53,414 nt of DNA from Clostridia bacterium (GCA_017522205.1 JAFWZS010000065.1:1-53414), one strand, 5' to 3'; positions 26,361 to 34,869 are shown, numbered from the stretch's first letter. The notes: generated by a model from the sequence alone, not told the origin. Made by a program: numbers and translations.

Positions 26361-26406
26361 TGAAAATACGTCTTAAATGGTGCATAAAAAAATATGCACT
26401 TTTATC

Positions 26407-26435
26407 TTGATAATTGTGACAATTGAAAGTATAAT
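26407..26435 (+). promoter_or_regulatory. Promoter of nadE
   Basis: TTGATA (26407-26412) and TATAAT (26430-26435) are 17 bases apart, divergent from the pflBA promoter. Confidence 0.75.
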
Positions 26436-26484
26436 AGAAGAAAGCGGCAAAAAAGCCGATTTAAGATCTATCTGAGGTGATTTT

Positions 26485-28422
26485 ATGTACGGATATATAA
26501 AGGTTGCCATGGCAGTGCCGAAGGTGAGTCTTGCCGATGTAAAGGGCAATCTTCAGGACATAAAAGAAAAAATACTTAAGGCTGAAGGTGAAAAGGCTGA
26601 GCTTGTAGTTTTTCCCGAGCTTTCACTTACGGGTTACAGCTGCGGTGATCTGTTCTTTCAGAATGCACTTCTGAAAGAGGCCCTCTCGGGGCTTAAAGAG
26701 CTTTCAGTTTTTAGTAAGGATGTTTCTTCTGCAATTCTTGTGGGTCTTCCTTTAAATATAGGCGGAAAGCTTTTTAGCTGCGGTGCGGTTATTGCCGACG
26801 GCAAAGTGCTTGGTATTGTGCCGAAAACAAACGTTGCAGAAAACGGTGAAAAGTGCGAAAGAAGATGGTTTGCTTCTGCAAGTGAACTGAACGTAAAATC
26901 CATAAGCGAAAAGGCACTTGGCTTAAGTGAAAGCGACAGAGAAATTCCCGTAGGTAATGACCTTGTGTTCTCTCTCGATAACGAGTGCAGTTTTTCTCTT
27001 GAAATCGGTGAAGACGGCTTTATGCCGGTAACACCGGGTACTGTTCATTCTGCCGGCGGAAGTGAGCTTATCATAAATCTTGCGGCTTTCGGTGAAGCAG
27101 TAGGCAGAAGAGAATACCGAAGAGAGCTTTTCAAAAATCAGAGTGCAAGACTTAATGCGGCTTACTGCCTCGTCAGTGCAGGGTGGGAGGATTCCACAAG
27201 CGATACGGTTTACTCAGGACAGAGCCTTCTTTGTGAAAACGGAAGCATAGCAGCCGAAAACGAGAACTATGTTGATACAGACTATATTATCTTCGGTGAA
27301 TTTGATACGGAAAAAATCAGAGCAGACCGTTTGAAAAATAAAGTAGCAGACGACTTCATTACAAAAAACTGCAGAACTGTATATGTAAGCACCAAATCAA
27401 AGCACGAAGCAACAGGGGAGAGCATAAAACTCAATAAGCTGCCTTTTGTACCCGAGAAAAAAGTGGACAGACAGAAAATATGTAAGGAGATTTTCTCTCT
27501 TCAGGTGACATCACTTAAAAGAAGAATTATGAAAACCGGCGGCAGACCCGTTATTGGAATTTCAGGCGGACTTGATTCAACCCTTGCTCTTCTCGTTGCT
27601 GTTAAGGCAGTCAAAGAGCTGGGTAAAGACCCTTCGGAGGTTGTGGGTATCACTATGCCTTGCTTCGGTACAAGTGATAGAACATATAATAATTCATGGC
27701 TTCTTATGGAAACTCTCGGCATTACCGCAAAGGAAATCAGTATCAAAGACGCTTGCCTTCAGCATTTCGAGGATATCGGTCAGGACAAAAATGATTACGA
27801 CCTCACCTTTGAAAATGCTCAGGCAAGGGAACGTACTCAGGTGTTGATGGATTACTCAGGAAAAATCGGAGGTTTTGTTGTGGGTACAGGCGACCTCAGT
27901 GAGCTTGCCCTGGGCTGGTGCACTTATAACGGTGACCATATGAGCATGTACGGTGTGAACGGCGGTGTGCCGAAAACCCTCGTAAGATGGATGGTTGCAA
28001 CTCTTGCAGAGTCAGAAATTTTCTCTGAAAGCAAAGATGTTCTGAAAGATATTCTTGACACTCCCATCAGTCCCGAGCTTCTGCCTGCAGACGAAAAGGG
28101 CAACATATCTCAGCAGACGGAGGACATTGTAGGCCCTTATGCTCTTCACGATTTCTTTATCTATAACTTTGTAAGATACGGCTTTTCACCCGAGAAAATC
28201 TTCCTTCTCGCTAAACGTGCTTTCAAGGATGATTTCAGCGATGAGATTATTCTTAAATGGCTGAAGAGTTTTTACAGACGCTTCTTTACGCAGCAGTTCA
28301 AGCGCAGCTGTCAGCCGGACGGAGTGAGAATCGGGTCGGTTGCTTTGGGCTCAAAGGATTCTTACCGTATGGCAAGCGATGCTTCATACAGTATGTGGAT
28401 GGAACAGGTAGAAAAGCTTTGA
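26485..28422 (+). CDS. nadE: NAD synthetase, long glutamine-dependent type lacking the glutaminase cysteine
   Basis: Makes NAD from nicotinate adenine dinucleotide. The 645-residue protein has the full N-terminal nitrilase-fold glutaminase domain and a C-terminal synthetase domain with the PP-loop SGGLDST and the later GTGDLSELALGW. In the glutaminase domain Glu45 (FPELSLTGY) and Lys114 (VPKTNV) of the triad are present, but the usual EICED motif reads EIGED, placing Gly175 where the catalytic Cys should be. The glycine codon is plain in the sequence. I infer that it uses free ammonia, or that another residue substitutes. GAGGTGAT precedes the ATG. The gene encoding PncB, which feeds the same pathway, lies about 3.4 kb downstream. 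Confidence 0.92.
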   Translation: MYGYIKVAMAVPKVSLADVKGNLQDIKEKILKAEGEKAELVVFPELSLTGYSCGDLFFQNALLKEALSGLKELSVFSKDVSSAILVGLPLNIGGKLFSCGAVIADGKVLGIVPKTNVAENGEKCERRWFASASELNVKSISEKALGLSESDREIPVGNDLVFSLDNECSFSLEIGEDGFMPVTPGTVHSAGGSELIINLAAFGEAVGRREYRRELFKNQSARLNAAYCLVSAGWEDSTSDTVYSGQSLLCENGSIAAENENYVDTDYIIFGEFDTEKIRADRLKNKVADDFITKNCRTVYVSTKSKHEATGESIKLNKLPFVPEKKVDRQKICKEIFSLQVTSLKRRIMKTGGRPVIGISGGLDSTLALLVAVKAVKELGKDPSEVVGITMPCFGTSDRTYNNSWLLMETLGITAKEISIKDACLQHFEDIGQDKNDYDLTFENAQARERTQVLMDYSGKIGGFVVGTGDLSELALGWCTYNGDHMSMYGVNGGVPKTLVRWMVATLAESEIFSESKDVLKDILDTPISPELLPADEKGNISQQTEDIVGPYALHDFFIYNFVRYGFSPEKIFLLAKRAFKDDFSDEIILKWLKSFYRRFFTQQFKRSCQPDGVRIGSVALGSKDSYRMASDASYSMWMEQVEKL

Positions 28423-28475
28423 TTTGCTATGAATAAGTCAGATATGCTTAGAGTGTGGTATTTTGGTGAAATGTA

Positions 28476-28504
28476 TTGATTTTACCGTGTGCCTGTGTTA
28501 AACT
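28476..28504 (+). promoter_or_regulatory. Possible promoter of the 31-residue peptide gene
   Basis: TTGATT (28476-28481) and TAAACT (28499-28504) are 17 bases apart; the second box is a weak match. Confidence 0.4.
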
Positions 28505-28537
28505 GTTATTAACATACTTAATGAGGAGGAAATAAAG

Positions 28538-28633
28538 ATGTTAGTTATTTTAGCAGGTCTTTCAGATGTGGTATATTTCATCAAGAAGTTCTTTGATGAT
28601 ATCATCGCAAAAATTACAGGTAAAGCTGAATAA
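28538..28633 (+). CDS. 31-residue amphipathic peptide, unknown function
   Basis: The peptide begins MLVILAGLSDVVYFIKKFF and ends DDIIAKITGKAE. The ATG follows a strong GAGGAGG site and the stop is 6 bases before a strong terminator. A helix through residues 10-27 would have one hydrophobic face and one Lys/Asp face, much like phenol-soluble modulins and other membrane-active peptides. It aligns without gaps to the 27-residue peptide at 889-972 in Met1-Leu2 and Ile15-Lys16-x-Phe18. No secretion signal or modification genes are near. I recognise no family, and confidence rests on the gene-like signals around it. Confidence 0.6.
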   Translation: MLVILAGLSDVVYFIKKFFDDIIAKITGKAE

Positions 28634-28639
28634 GAAACG

Positions 28640-28664
28640 AACCCCCCGGCTATGCCGGGGGGTT
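28640..28664. terminator. Strong hairpin between the peptide gene and the transporter
   Basis: A perfect GC-rich 11-bp stem (28640-28650 with 28654-28664) has a 3-base loop. Tails are only moderately T-rich on either strand. Confidence 0.75.
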
Positions 28665-28679
28665 ACTATTTTAAAGTTC

Positions 28680-31070
28680 TTATTTCTTGTTAGCCTTTTC
28701 TTTTTTTCTGAGCTTTTCAGCTTCTTTTTCTGCCTTGAGCTGTCTTGTTCTTTCAGCCTTTTCAGCGTCAAGACGCTTCTGCTCTTCAATTTTAGCAGCA
28801 CGTTCAGCTTCAGCTCTTGCCTTTGATTCCTCATACTTTGAAGCAAGCTCGTCAAGGTGAGTGTAGTTTTCCTTTTCCTTAACAACCTTTTCAGCATCAA
28901 GATAAGCCTTTGCAGCTCTGCCGAAGTAAGCGTGCTTATCCATTTCAGCCTTAGCGTCGTCCTGAACCTTTTCCTTCTGCTTTTTAACCGCCTTGATTTC
29001 AGAGGTAAGCTCCTTGAGCTTGAAGGAATCTTTTGCTTTCTTTGCTTCAGCCTGTTCGAGATAAAGCGCTTTAAGTCTGAGGTCACATTCGTCTTCTATT
29101 GCAAAGAGTGATTCAAGTGCCTTGAAGTCGGGCTGAACGAATGAAGCAGCATCCTTGTAATACTTCTTAACAGCCTTTGCTGATGAAAGAAGGTTTCTTG
29201 CAATGTCGAGCTTGAACTGACGAAGCTCTTTTTCTTCGGGAGTAGTTTTGGGAAGAGCTCTTGCTTCTGCAATATCTTCCATTATCTTAGAAATATCAGC
29301 GTTGTAAATGCCTTCAAGACCTGCTGAGTAAATTCTGTAGCTTGCTTCATATTTAGCGTTGTAAGCCTTTGATGAGAACTTGTCAAGCTCAGCGCAAACC
29401 ATCTTTGCAATTTCAATGCTTTCATTATACTTGAGAGCAGCTCTGTATGACTTTCTGCCCTTGCTCTTATCAGCTGTCATAGCTTCAGCAGCTGCAAGCT
29501 CTCTTGCTTCATTGATGATATCAATAGCTTCAACGAGAGTCTGGTCGTTTGTGATACCGTTGCCGTAGTCCTCGAACATAGCACGGATTTTAAGAATTTT
29601 AACGATACCCATCTGATCCTTTTCCTTAAGGTCATAGAAGAAATAGGGAACCATATTAAGGAAAGCACCGGCAGCAGCCATAATGATAAGCGCTGTGAAC
29701 ATTTTATCAAGAAGACCGGGCTGACCTGTTGTTACGTCAAGAATATCGAAGGGCTTTTCATAGCCGTTGCCTTCAAAAATGCCCATTTTTTCGTATACGA
29801 AGGGAAGCACGGATGAGGTAACGAGAGTTACAATGTCACCGATTGTTTTAACTGTTGCAAACATACCGTCAACACGTTCACCTGTTTTGTATTGGTGATA
29901 GTCACGGATGTCAGCCTGAATTGCAGGAGTTGTAATCTGTTCAAAAGCACCGAAGAGCCAGTTGAAGTATACACAGGTCGCAAGCCAGAAAATGCTCTTG
30001 GTGTTAAGTCCCATTGCAAGAATGCAGACGATATTCATAAAGTTTACACCGAGAAGCACCTTTTTCTTACCGAAGGCTCTTACGCAGAAGGGAGCAATAA
30101 TCATACCCCACATTGAAGCGTTACCTACAACGGTGTTGATAATACCCATAACGGTACCGGTTGTTGCGTGGCCGTAGTTGTAAGCCCAACCGAGAACGTT
30201 ACCGTAAGCACCTTCAAGGAAGCCGAGCCAGCCTGCAAGGGAGATAATCCAGAAATACTTGTTCTTGGCAACTGACTTGAATGCATCGGAAAAACGCACC
30301 TGAATAACTCTTGTTTTTGCCTGAACAATCTTTTCCTTTGTGTTACCGAACACAACCACTGTAAGGCTCATACCGAGAACTGCAAAAACAGGGTAAGCGA
30401 TACGGTACAGCTTAAGGTCGTACATATCGTTGTTTGTTGCATACTGAGCAACAATGGGAAGAACAATGTTTACAATTGAGGGGGCAAGTGAGTAAACAAC
30501 GCTCTTGATTGCAAGAACATCTGTACGTTCCTGAGTATTTGGTGAAAGTACATGAATGAGGTTAGTATAAGCATCGTTGAAGAAGTTAAAGAAGAATTGA
30601 AGCAAAAGGTTGAAAATCAACACAAGTGCACATTTTGCAATATATCCTCCGTCGTAGCCGAAAAGCTGCATGGGGAAGAACTGATAAAGAATATCATAGG
30701 GGAAATATACATAACCGAGAACAACGAGCACCGTAGGGATACCCATAGAAATAAGGTAAGGTCTGTATTTACCGGCCTTGTTTCTGGTGTTGTCGATCAT
30801 ATTCGCTCTGACAGCAGTCAGGGGAATGTTTGCAATTGTTGAAATTATGTAAAGAAGATACATATGGGTAGGTGAAACACCGATAGCACCGCCGACAATC
30901 ATGTTGTTGGTGTTAACGAGAAGTGCGTTACCCATAGTGATAATGAAATATGCACCGATACCGCCACCGGCATAGGCTGCAATTTCCTTGAAGGTCATAT
31001 AACGACCGGGCATAGGAATATTCCAGTAAGTTCTGAAATCACCTAAAAATGCTTTTGCTTTCTGAATCAA
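28680..31070 (-). CDS. GPH-type (MFS_2) sugar transporter with a long cytoplasmic coiled-coil tail
   Basis: Residues 1 to about 480 form a 12-helix glycoside-pentoside-hexuronide:cation symporter (for example MIDNTRNKAGKYRPYLI after helix 3 and DIRDYHQYKTGERVDG in the second half). About 316 further residues have no membrane helix; they are helical and charged and end in a Lys/Glu/Arg coiled coil. Ordinary GPH transporters stop near 450-500 residues. The start is TTG 31070 with AGGAGG 7 bases upstream; no ATG fits. A TATAAT box lies at 31145-31150. The tail may bind a cytoplasmic enzyme or regulator, as EIIA domains do in LacS, but it has no such motif. Confidence 0.82.
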   Translation of the reverse strand: MIQKAKAFLGDFRTYWNIPMPGRYMTFKEIAAYAGGGIGAYFIITMGNALLVNTNNMIVGGAIGVSPTHMYLLYIISTIANIPLTAVRANMIDNTRNKAGKYRPYLISMGIPTVLVVLGYVYFPYDILYQFFPMQLFGYDGGYIAKCALVLIFNLLLQFFFNFFNDAYTNLIHVLSPNTQERTDVLAIKSVVYSLAPSIVNIVLPIVAQYATNNDMYDLKLYRIAYPVFAVLGMSLTVVVFGNTKEKIVQAKTRVIQVRFSDAFKSVAKNKYFWIISLAGWLGFLEGAYGNVLGWAYNYGHATTGTVMGIINTVVGNASMWGMIIAPFCVRAFGKKKVLLGVNFMNIVCILAMGLNTKSIFWLATCVYFNWLFGAFEQITTPAIQADIRDYHQYKTGERVDGMFATVKTIGDIVTLVTSSVLPFVYEKMGIFEGNGYEKPFDILDVTTGQPGLLDKMFTALIIMAAAGAFLNMVPYFFYDLKEKDQMGIVKILKIRAMFEDYGNGITNDQTLVEAIDIINEARELAAAEAMTADKSKGRKSYRAALKYNESIEIAKMVCAELDKFSSKAYNAKYEASYRIYSAGLEGIYNADISKIMEDIAEARALPKTTPEEKELRQFKLDIARNLLSSAKAVKKYYKDAASFVQPDFKALESLFAIEDECDLRLKALYLEQAEAKKAKDSFKLKELTSEIKAVKKQKEKVQDDAKAEMDKHAYFGRAAKAYLDAEKVVKEKENYTHLDELASKYEESKARAEAERAAKIEEQKRLDAEKAERTRQLKAEKEAEKLRKKEKANKK

Positions 31071-31255
31071 GTGAGTTCCTCCTCTTTGATTGGATTTTTT
31101 TTGAAAAATGCTTACGATTAAATCTCCTGTTCAATCAATTAACTATTATATCATAAATGAGAAAAGTTTGCCACAGTTTAGGGCAAAGTCGACTTTTTTC
31201 GTTGTTTTGTATGTTTTGAAAGTTTTATTTTGTGCGAAACTTACAAAAGAAAAAG

Positions 31256-31284
31256 CCGCCTTCAACCTGAAAGGTCAAAGACGG
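31256..31284 (-). terminator. Terminator of the XRE gene
   Basis: Arms at 31256-31268 and 31272-31284 pair with a few mismatches around a 3-base loop, and a T-run (CTTTTTCTTTTG) follows on the minus strand. Confidence 0.7.
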
Positions 31285-31296
31285 TGAGTTTAAGTT

Positions 31297-31545
31297 TTAG
31301 TCTTCTCTGCCTACGAGCCAGTTGAGAGATACACCAAGTACATCAGCGATAGCAACGAGTTCATAATCGTTTACGCTTCTTATCTGGCCTTCAAGCTTTG
31401 AGAGTCCTGATGCTGTAAGCTCTACACCTTTAATCTGGAGCTGTGTAAGAAGGTCAATCTGTTTAATGCCAAGTTCCTTTCTCTTGGCTTCGATTCTTGC
31501 ACCGACGATGTTTCGGTCTCCGAGAGCTTGTTTCCTTATTCTCAT
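31297..31545 (-). CDS. Small XRE-family HTH transcriptional regulator
   Basis: An 82-residue protein that is essentially one Cro/C1-type helix-turn-helix: VGARIEAKRKELGIKQIDLL, LTASGLSKLEGQIRSV, then ALADVLGVSLNWL-like ending (IADVLGVSLNWLVGRED). ATG 31545 is chosen because AAGGTG lies 8 bases before it; a GTG three codons earlier overlaps that site. It has its own promoter and terminator, and a palindrome over its -10 box suggests self-repression. No phage genes are near, so it looks like a solitary regulator. Confidence 0.88.
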   Translation of the reverse strand: MRIRKQALGDRNIVGARIEAKRKELGIKQIDLLTQLQIKGVELTASGLSKLEGQIRSVNDYELVAIADVLGVSLNWLVGRED

Positions 31546-31591
31546 ACTTTTCACACCTTATATATATTTTGGCTTTCAGCCACCACGTAAG

Positions 31592-31620
31592 ATGTTAACA
31601 TAATTACCCACCTTTGTCAA
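31592..31620 (-). promoter_or_regulatory. XRE gene promoter with palindromic operator
   Basis: On the minus strand TTGACA (31615-31620) and TAACAT (31592-31597) are 17 bases apart. The 10-base perfect palindrome ATGTTAACAT (31592-31601) covers the -10 box. Confidence 0.6.
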
Positions 31621-31833
31621 GGGGAAAAAAGCAGACAAGTGGTACAATAATATTGCCTAAAAGCATAATGGATTGTTATTAATGCACAGAAAATAATTCT
31701 AAAAAATTAAAATAATCTTTGTTGTGGGTTTCCTGTGAAAAAAATATGAAAAAACCTTTAATTCATTGGGAAAAGGTGATATAATACATTTGTATATTTA
31801 ATTTTCAGTTCTGAAAGGTAAGTGGTACATATT

Positions 31834-33294
31834 ATGGGTAACACACTTGAATCAAGAAATCTCACAATGCTTGTGGACTTCTATGAGCTTTCCATGGCTA
31901 ACGGCTACTTCACAAACGGGCTTAAAGACAAGATTGCATATTTTGATATGTTCTTCAGAAAGGTTCCCGACAATGGCGGCTTTGCAATTATGGCAGGTCT
32001 TCGTCAGCTTGTGGATTATCTTAAGAATCTTAAGTTCACTCAGAAGGATCTTGAGCTTTTCCGTAAAAAGGGCTTTTGTGAAGATTTTATTGAGTATCTT
32101 AAAAATTTCAGCTTCAGCTGTGATGTGTGGGCAATTCCCGAAGGTACACCCATTTTTCCCGGTGAACCCATTATTACGGTTAAAGGTCCCATAATTGAAG
32201 CTCAGCTTATTGAGACAATGGTGCTTCTTACAATCAACCATCAGAGCCTTATTGCAACAAAGGCAAACCGACTTAAAAGAGCATCGGGCGACAGAATGGT
32301 TATGGAGTTCGGCTCAAGAAGAGCTCAGGGCTTTGATGCTGCCATTTACGGAGCGAGAGCTGCTTACATCGGTGGCTGTGATGCAACAGCATGCACAATC
32401 GATGAAAGAGACTTCGGCATTCCTGCTGTGGGTACAATGGCTCATTCCTGGATTCAGCTTTTCGGTGATGAACTTGAGGCCTTCTGTGCCTATGCAAGAC
32501 AGTACCCCCACGACTGCACTCTCCTTGTTGACACATATAACGTAATTAAAAGCGGTATACCCAATGCAATTGAGGCTTTCAGAAGAGAAGTTTTACCCAG
32601 AGGCTTCAGACCCAAGGGCATCAGAATTGACAGCGGTGACATAACCTACCTTTCAAAAAAGGCAAGAAAGATGCTCGACGAAGCAGGTTTCCCTGACTGT
32701 AAGATTGTTGCCAGCAACTCCCTTGATGAAAACATTATCAGAGATATGCTTGTTCAGGGGGCAAAGGTTGATTCATTCGGCGTAGGTGAAAGACTTATAA
32801 CGGCTTCCTCAAATCCCGTATTCGGCGGTGTTTATAAAATTGTTGCCGTTGAAGATGAAGAGGGTGTACCCGTACCGAGAATCAAGATTTCGGAAAACGT
32901 ACAGAAAATCACCACACCCTGTGCAAAAAAGGTCTACCGACTTTTCGACAAGGAAACGGGCAAGGCAATTTCCGACGTTATCACACTTCTTGATGAAGAA
33001 ATTGACGACAGCAAGCCCTATGAGCTTTTCGACCCTAACTACACCTGGAAGCGTAAGGTTGTTACCGATTATGTAGCAAAGCCCCTTCTTGTAAAGATTT
33101 TTGACGGCGGAAAGTGCTGCTATGACTGTCCCGATATTAAGGATATAAAGAAGTACTGCAATGAGCAGGTAGACACACTCTGGGATGAAGTAAAGCGTTT
33201 TGAAAATCCCCACGTTTACTACGTAGACCTTTCACAGAAGCTCTGGGATGAAAAGAAGAGACTTCTTGATGATTTTGCAGAAACAATGAAATAA
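31834..33294 (+). CDS. pncB: Nicotinate phosphoribosyltransferase
   Basis: Joins nicotinate and PRPP to form nicotinate mononucleotide in NAD salvage. The sequence shows the family features RNLTMLVDFYELSMANGYF near the start, MEFGSRRAQGFDAA, DTYNVIKSGIPNA and GIRIDSGDITYLSKKARKML. The 486-residue length is typical. The start is uncertain: GTG 31822 is only 3 bases from AAGG and ATG 31834 is 15 bases from it; I use the ATG because homologs begin close to it. A TATAAT box is at 31780-31785. With nadE nearby, this supports salvage of nicotinate as an NAD source. Confidence 0.93.
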   Translation: MGNTLESRNLTMLVDFYELSMANGYFTNGLKDKIAYFDMFFRKVPDNGGFAIMAGLRQLVDYLKNLKFTQKDLELFRKKGFCEDFIEYLKNFSFSCDVWAIPEGTPIFPGEPIITVKGPIIEAQLIETMVLLTINHQSLIATKANRLKRASGDRMVMEFGSRRAQGFDAAIYGARAAYIGGCDATACTIDERDFGIPAVGTMAHSWIQLFGDELEAFCAYARQYPHDCTLLVDTYNVIKSGIPNAIEAFRREVLPRGFRPKGIRIDSGDITYLSKKARKMLDEAGFPDCKIVASNSLDENIIRDMLVQGAKVDSFGVGERLITASSNPVFGGVYKIVAVEDEEGVPVPRIKISENVQKITTPCAKKVYRLFDKETGKAISDVITLLDEEIDDSKPYELFDPNYTWKRKVVTDYVAKPLLVKIFDGGKCCYDCPDIKDIKKYCNEQVDTLWDEVKRFENPHVYYVDLSQKLWDEKKRLLDDFAETMK

Positions 33295-33308
33295 ATTCAA
33301 AAACCACC

Positions 33309-33332
33309 GTAGGGGCGCCCATTGGGCGTCCG
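33309..33332. repeat. 24-base dispersed repeat, copy 1
   Basis: A GTAGGGGCGCCC-type sequence that can fold on itself (GGGCGCCC with GGGCGTCC). An identical 24-base copy lies at 34413-34436. Both flank the RluA gene. Confidence 0.75.
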
Positions 33333-33363
33333 TACAATTTTAAAAGAAGAAAGGAGAAAGGCT

Positions 33364-34257
33364 TTGAGAACAATAAGCTACATTGTACCCGAGGAATACG
33401 ACGGTGCAAAGGTATACACCTTTCTTAAAACCCATATGAAAATATCTCTTACCCTTCTTCGCTCTTTAAAAAGGGTGGAGGACGGTTTGCTTCTTAACGG
33501 AGAGCATACAAGAACGGTTGACATTGTACACACAGGCGACACCGTAACGGTGAATATGCCTGAAAAAGAGCCGAAGACAATTCCCCTTGACATTCCTCTT
33601 GATATAGTTTATGAGGATGAGGATCTGCTGGTTATCAATAAGCCGGGTAATCTTGCAATGCACGAATCCCACAATCATCAGGGTGATGCTCTTTCAAATG
33701 CAGTTGCCTCATATCTTATGAAAAAGAGAAAATCGGCAGTTTTCAGGTGTGTGGGCAGACTTGACAAGGGTACTTCCGGTCTTGTAATCTGTGCCCTTAA
33801 TGCTCATGTGGCAGCAAGACTTTCGGGTAATTTTGAAAAGAGATACCTTGCAATCGCCACAGGTAAGTTTACGGAAAAGGGTGAAATTATAAAGCCTATT
33901 TACCGACCTGACCCCATAAAGACCTACCGTACCGTTGATGAAAGTGGGGATTATGCCGAAACTCACTTTGAGCCTCTGGAGTACGGTGAAAACTATACCC
34001 TTATGAGAATACGCCTTGAAACGGGCAGAACCCATCAGATTCGAGTTCATTTTGCTTCTCTCGGTGCACCTCTTTACGGCGACACAATGTACGGAAAAGC
34101 TGATGAGGACTGTTTCCGTCAGGCACTTTACTGTGAGAGTGTAAGCTTTACCCACCCCGTAACGGGTGAGAAAATGCACCTTAAGGCAGAGATGCCAAAG
34201 GAGATGCAGACTTTGCTTAAGAGGCTGAGAAATGAAAATAACAAAGCTCTCGATTGA
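33364..34257 (+). CDS. RluA-family RNA pseudouridine synthase
   Basis: A 297-residue enzyme with an S4-like RNA-binding N-terminus (about 10-65) and a catalytic domain with GRLDKGTSGLVICA, where Asp134 is the nucleophile, and the ETGRTHQIRVHFASLG motif. The start is TTG 33364, 7 bases after AAGGAG (33351-33356); the upstream open frame crosses the dispersed repeat and has no site. The exact target (rRNA or tRNA) cannot be told from the family alone. Confidence 0.88.
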   Translation: MRTISYIVPEEYDGAKVYTFLKTHMKISLTLLRSLKRVEDGLLLNGEHTRTVDIVHTGDTVTVNMPEKEPKTIPLDIPLDIVYEDEDLLVINKPGNLAMHESHNHQGDALSNAVASYLMKKRKSAVFRCVGRLDKGTSGLVICALNAHVAARLSGNFEKRYLAIATGKFTEKGEIIKPIYRPDPIKTYRTVDESGDYAETHFEPLEYGENYTLMRIRLETGRTHQIRVHFASLGAPLYGDTMYGKADEDCFRQALYCESVSFTHPVTGEKMHLKAEMPKEMQTLLKRLRNENNKALD

Positions 34258-34269
34258 TTCGGGAGCTTT
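34243..34269 (+). terminator. Terminator of the RluA-family gene
   Basis: A 10-bp stem (34243-34252 with 34260-34269) spans the stop codon and is followed by TTAATT. Confidence 0.75.
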
Positions 34270-34296
34270 TTAATTGCATAATACAAAATGTCGGTC

Positions 34297-34410
34297 TAAA
34301 CGCTCCCTCAGTCAAAATCTTCGATTTTGCCAGCTCCCTCAAAGAGGGAGCCTTAATTGCCTCCCTCTTTGAGGGAGGTGGGTTTTACGCAGTAAAACTC
34401 GGAGGGAGTA
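34297..34410. repeat. Multi-hairpin palindromic repeat
   Basis: Several nested or consecutive hairpins fill this stretch: AAAATC/GATTTT (about 34315-34327), GCTCCCTC/GAGGGAGC (34333-34351), CCTCCCTC/GAGGGAGG (34361-34379) and GTTTTAC/GTAAAAC. The outer ends (CTCCCTC and GAGGGAG) also pair. This resembles repeats dispersed in gut Clostridia genomes; it has no reading frame of note. Confidence 0.7.
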
Positions 34411-34412
34411 AC

Positions 34413-34436
34413 GTAGGGGCGCCCATTGGGCGTCCG
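34413..34436. repeat. 24-base dispersed repeat, copy 2
   Basis: Identical to the copy at 33309-33332, directly after the multi-hairpin repeat. Confidence 0.75.
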
Positions 34437-34464
34437 CCAACCTTACGCAATTAAATATAAACAA

Positions 34465-34551
34465 CATAACAACATAACAATGTTTCATATAATAATTTAT
34501 TCAGGGTTATTTATAAATTTTATAAATACTTTTTATTGTTATATTGTTATA
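34465..34551. repeat. AT-rich inverted repeat
   Basis: Arms at 34465-34481 (CATAACAACATAACAAT) and 34535-34551 match as inverted repeats at 15 of 17 positions around a 53-base AT-rich centre. Confidence 0.55.
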
Positions 34552-34869
34552 AATCTCTCAAAACCCTTATAAATAGGGGCTTTGTAGCTATAACAAAGAC
34601 ATAACAACAGCATTAGCTTTGTTATTGATGTTATAGAATTATAAAACTTCTTCGATAATATATTCTGTTTTTCCACCATCGTTGAACACCAAAGTTCTCA
34701 AAATTTTTTGCTTTCTTCTGTTTCACCCAATCTCTCACACACTGCTCAAAAAGAATCATCCCGATTGACTCAGCGGGATGACTTTTCATCATTATATTTA
34801 ACTTTAAGCGATATTTTGCATTTTGCACTTTGCATTTTGCATTTTGCATTTAAATAGGGAACCTTTTTA
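34552..34869. repeat. Gap with heptamer array, no convincing gene
   Basis: The stretch holds a TCATCCCG/CGGGATGA hairpin (about 34755-34785) and five tandem heptamers of TTTTGCA type (34814-34848, one with a single change) followed by TTTAAAT. A 72-codon minus-strand frame runs through it, but it includes the repeats and lacks a ribosome binding site, so I do not call it. Confidence 0.5.

Noticed and set aside
28562-29086. 174-codon minus-strand frame over the end of the transporter gene
   Set aside because: It is a shifted reading of the Lys/Glu-rich coiled-coil tail and lacks its own start signals.
34814-34848. Heptamer array as a possible CRISPR remnant
   Set aside because: Units are 7 bases long and directly tandem with no spacers, and no cas genes are in the window.
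34631-34849. 72-codon minus-strand frame between ddl and the repeats
   Set aside because: Its first part is the heptamer array itself, it contains a hairpin, and no ribosome binding site precedes its start.
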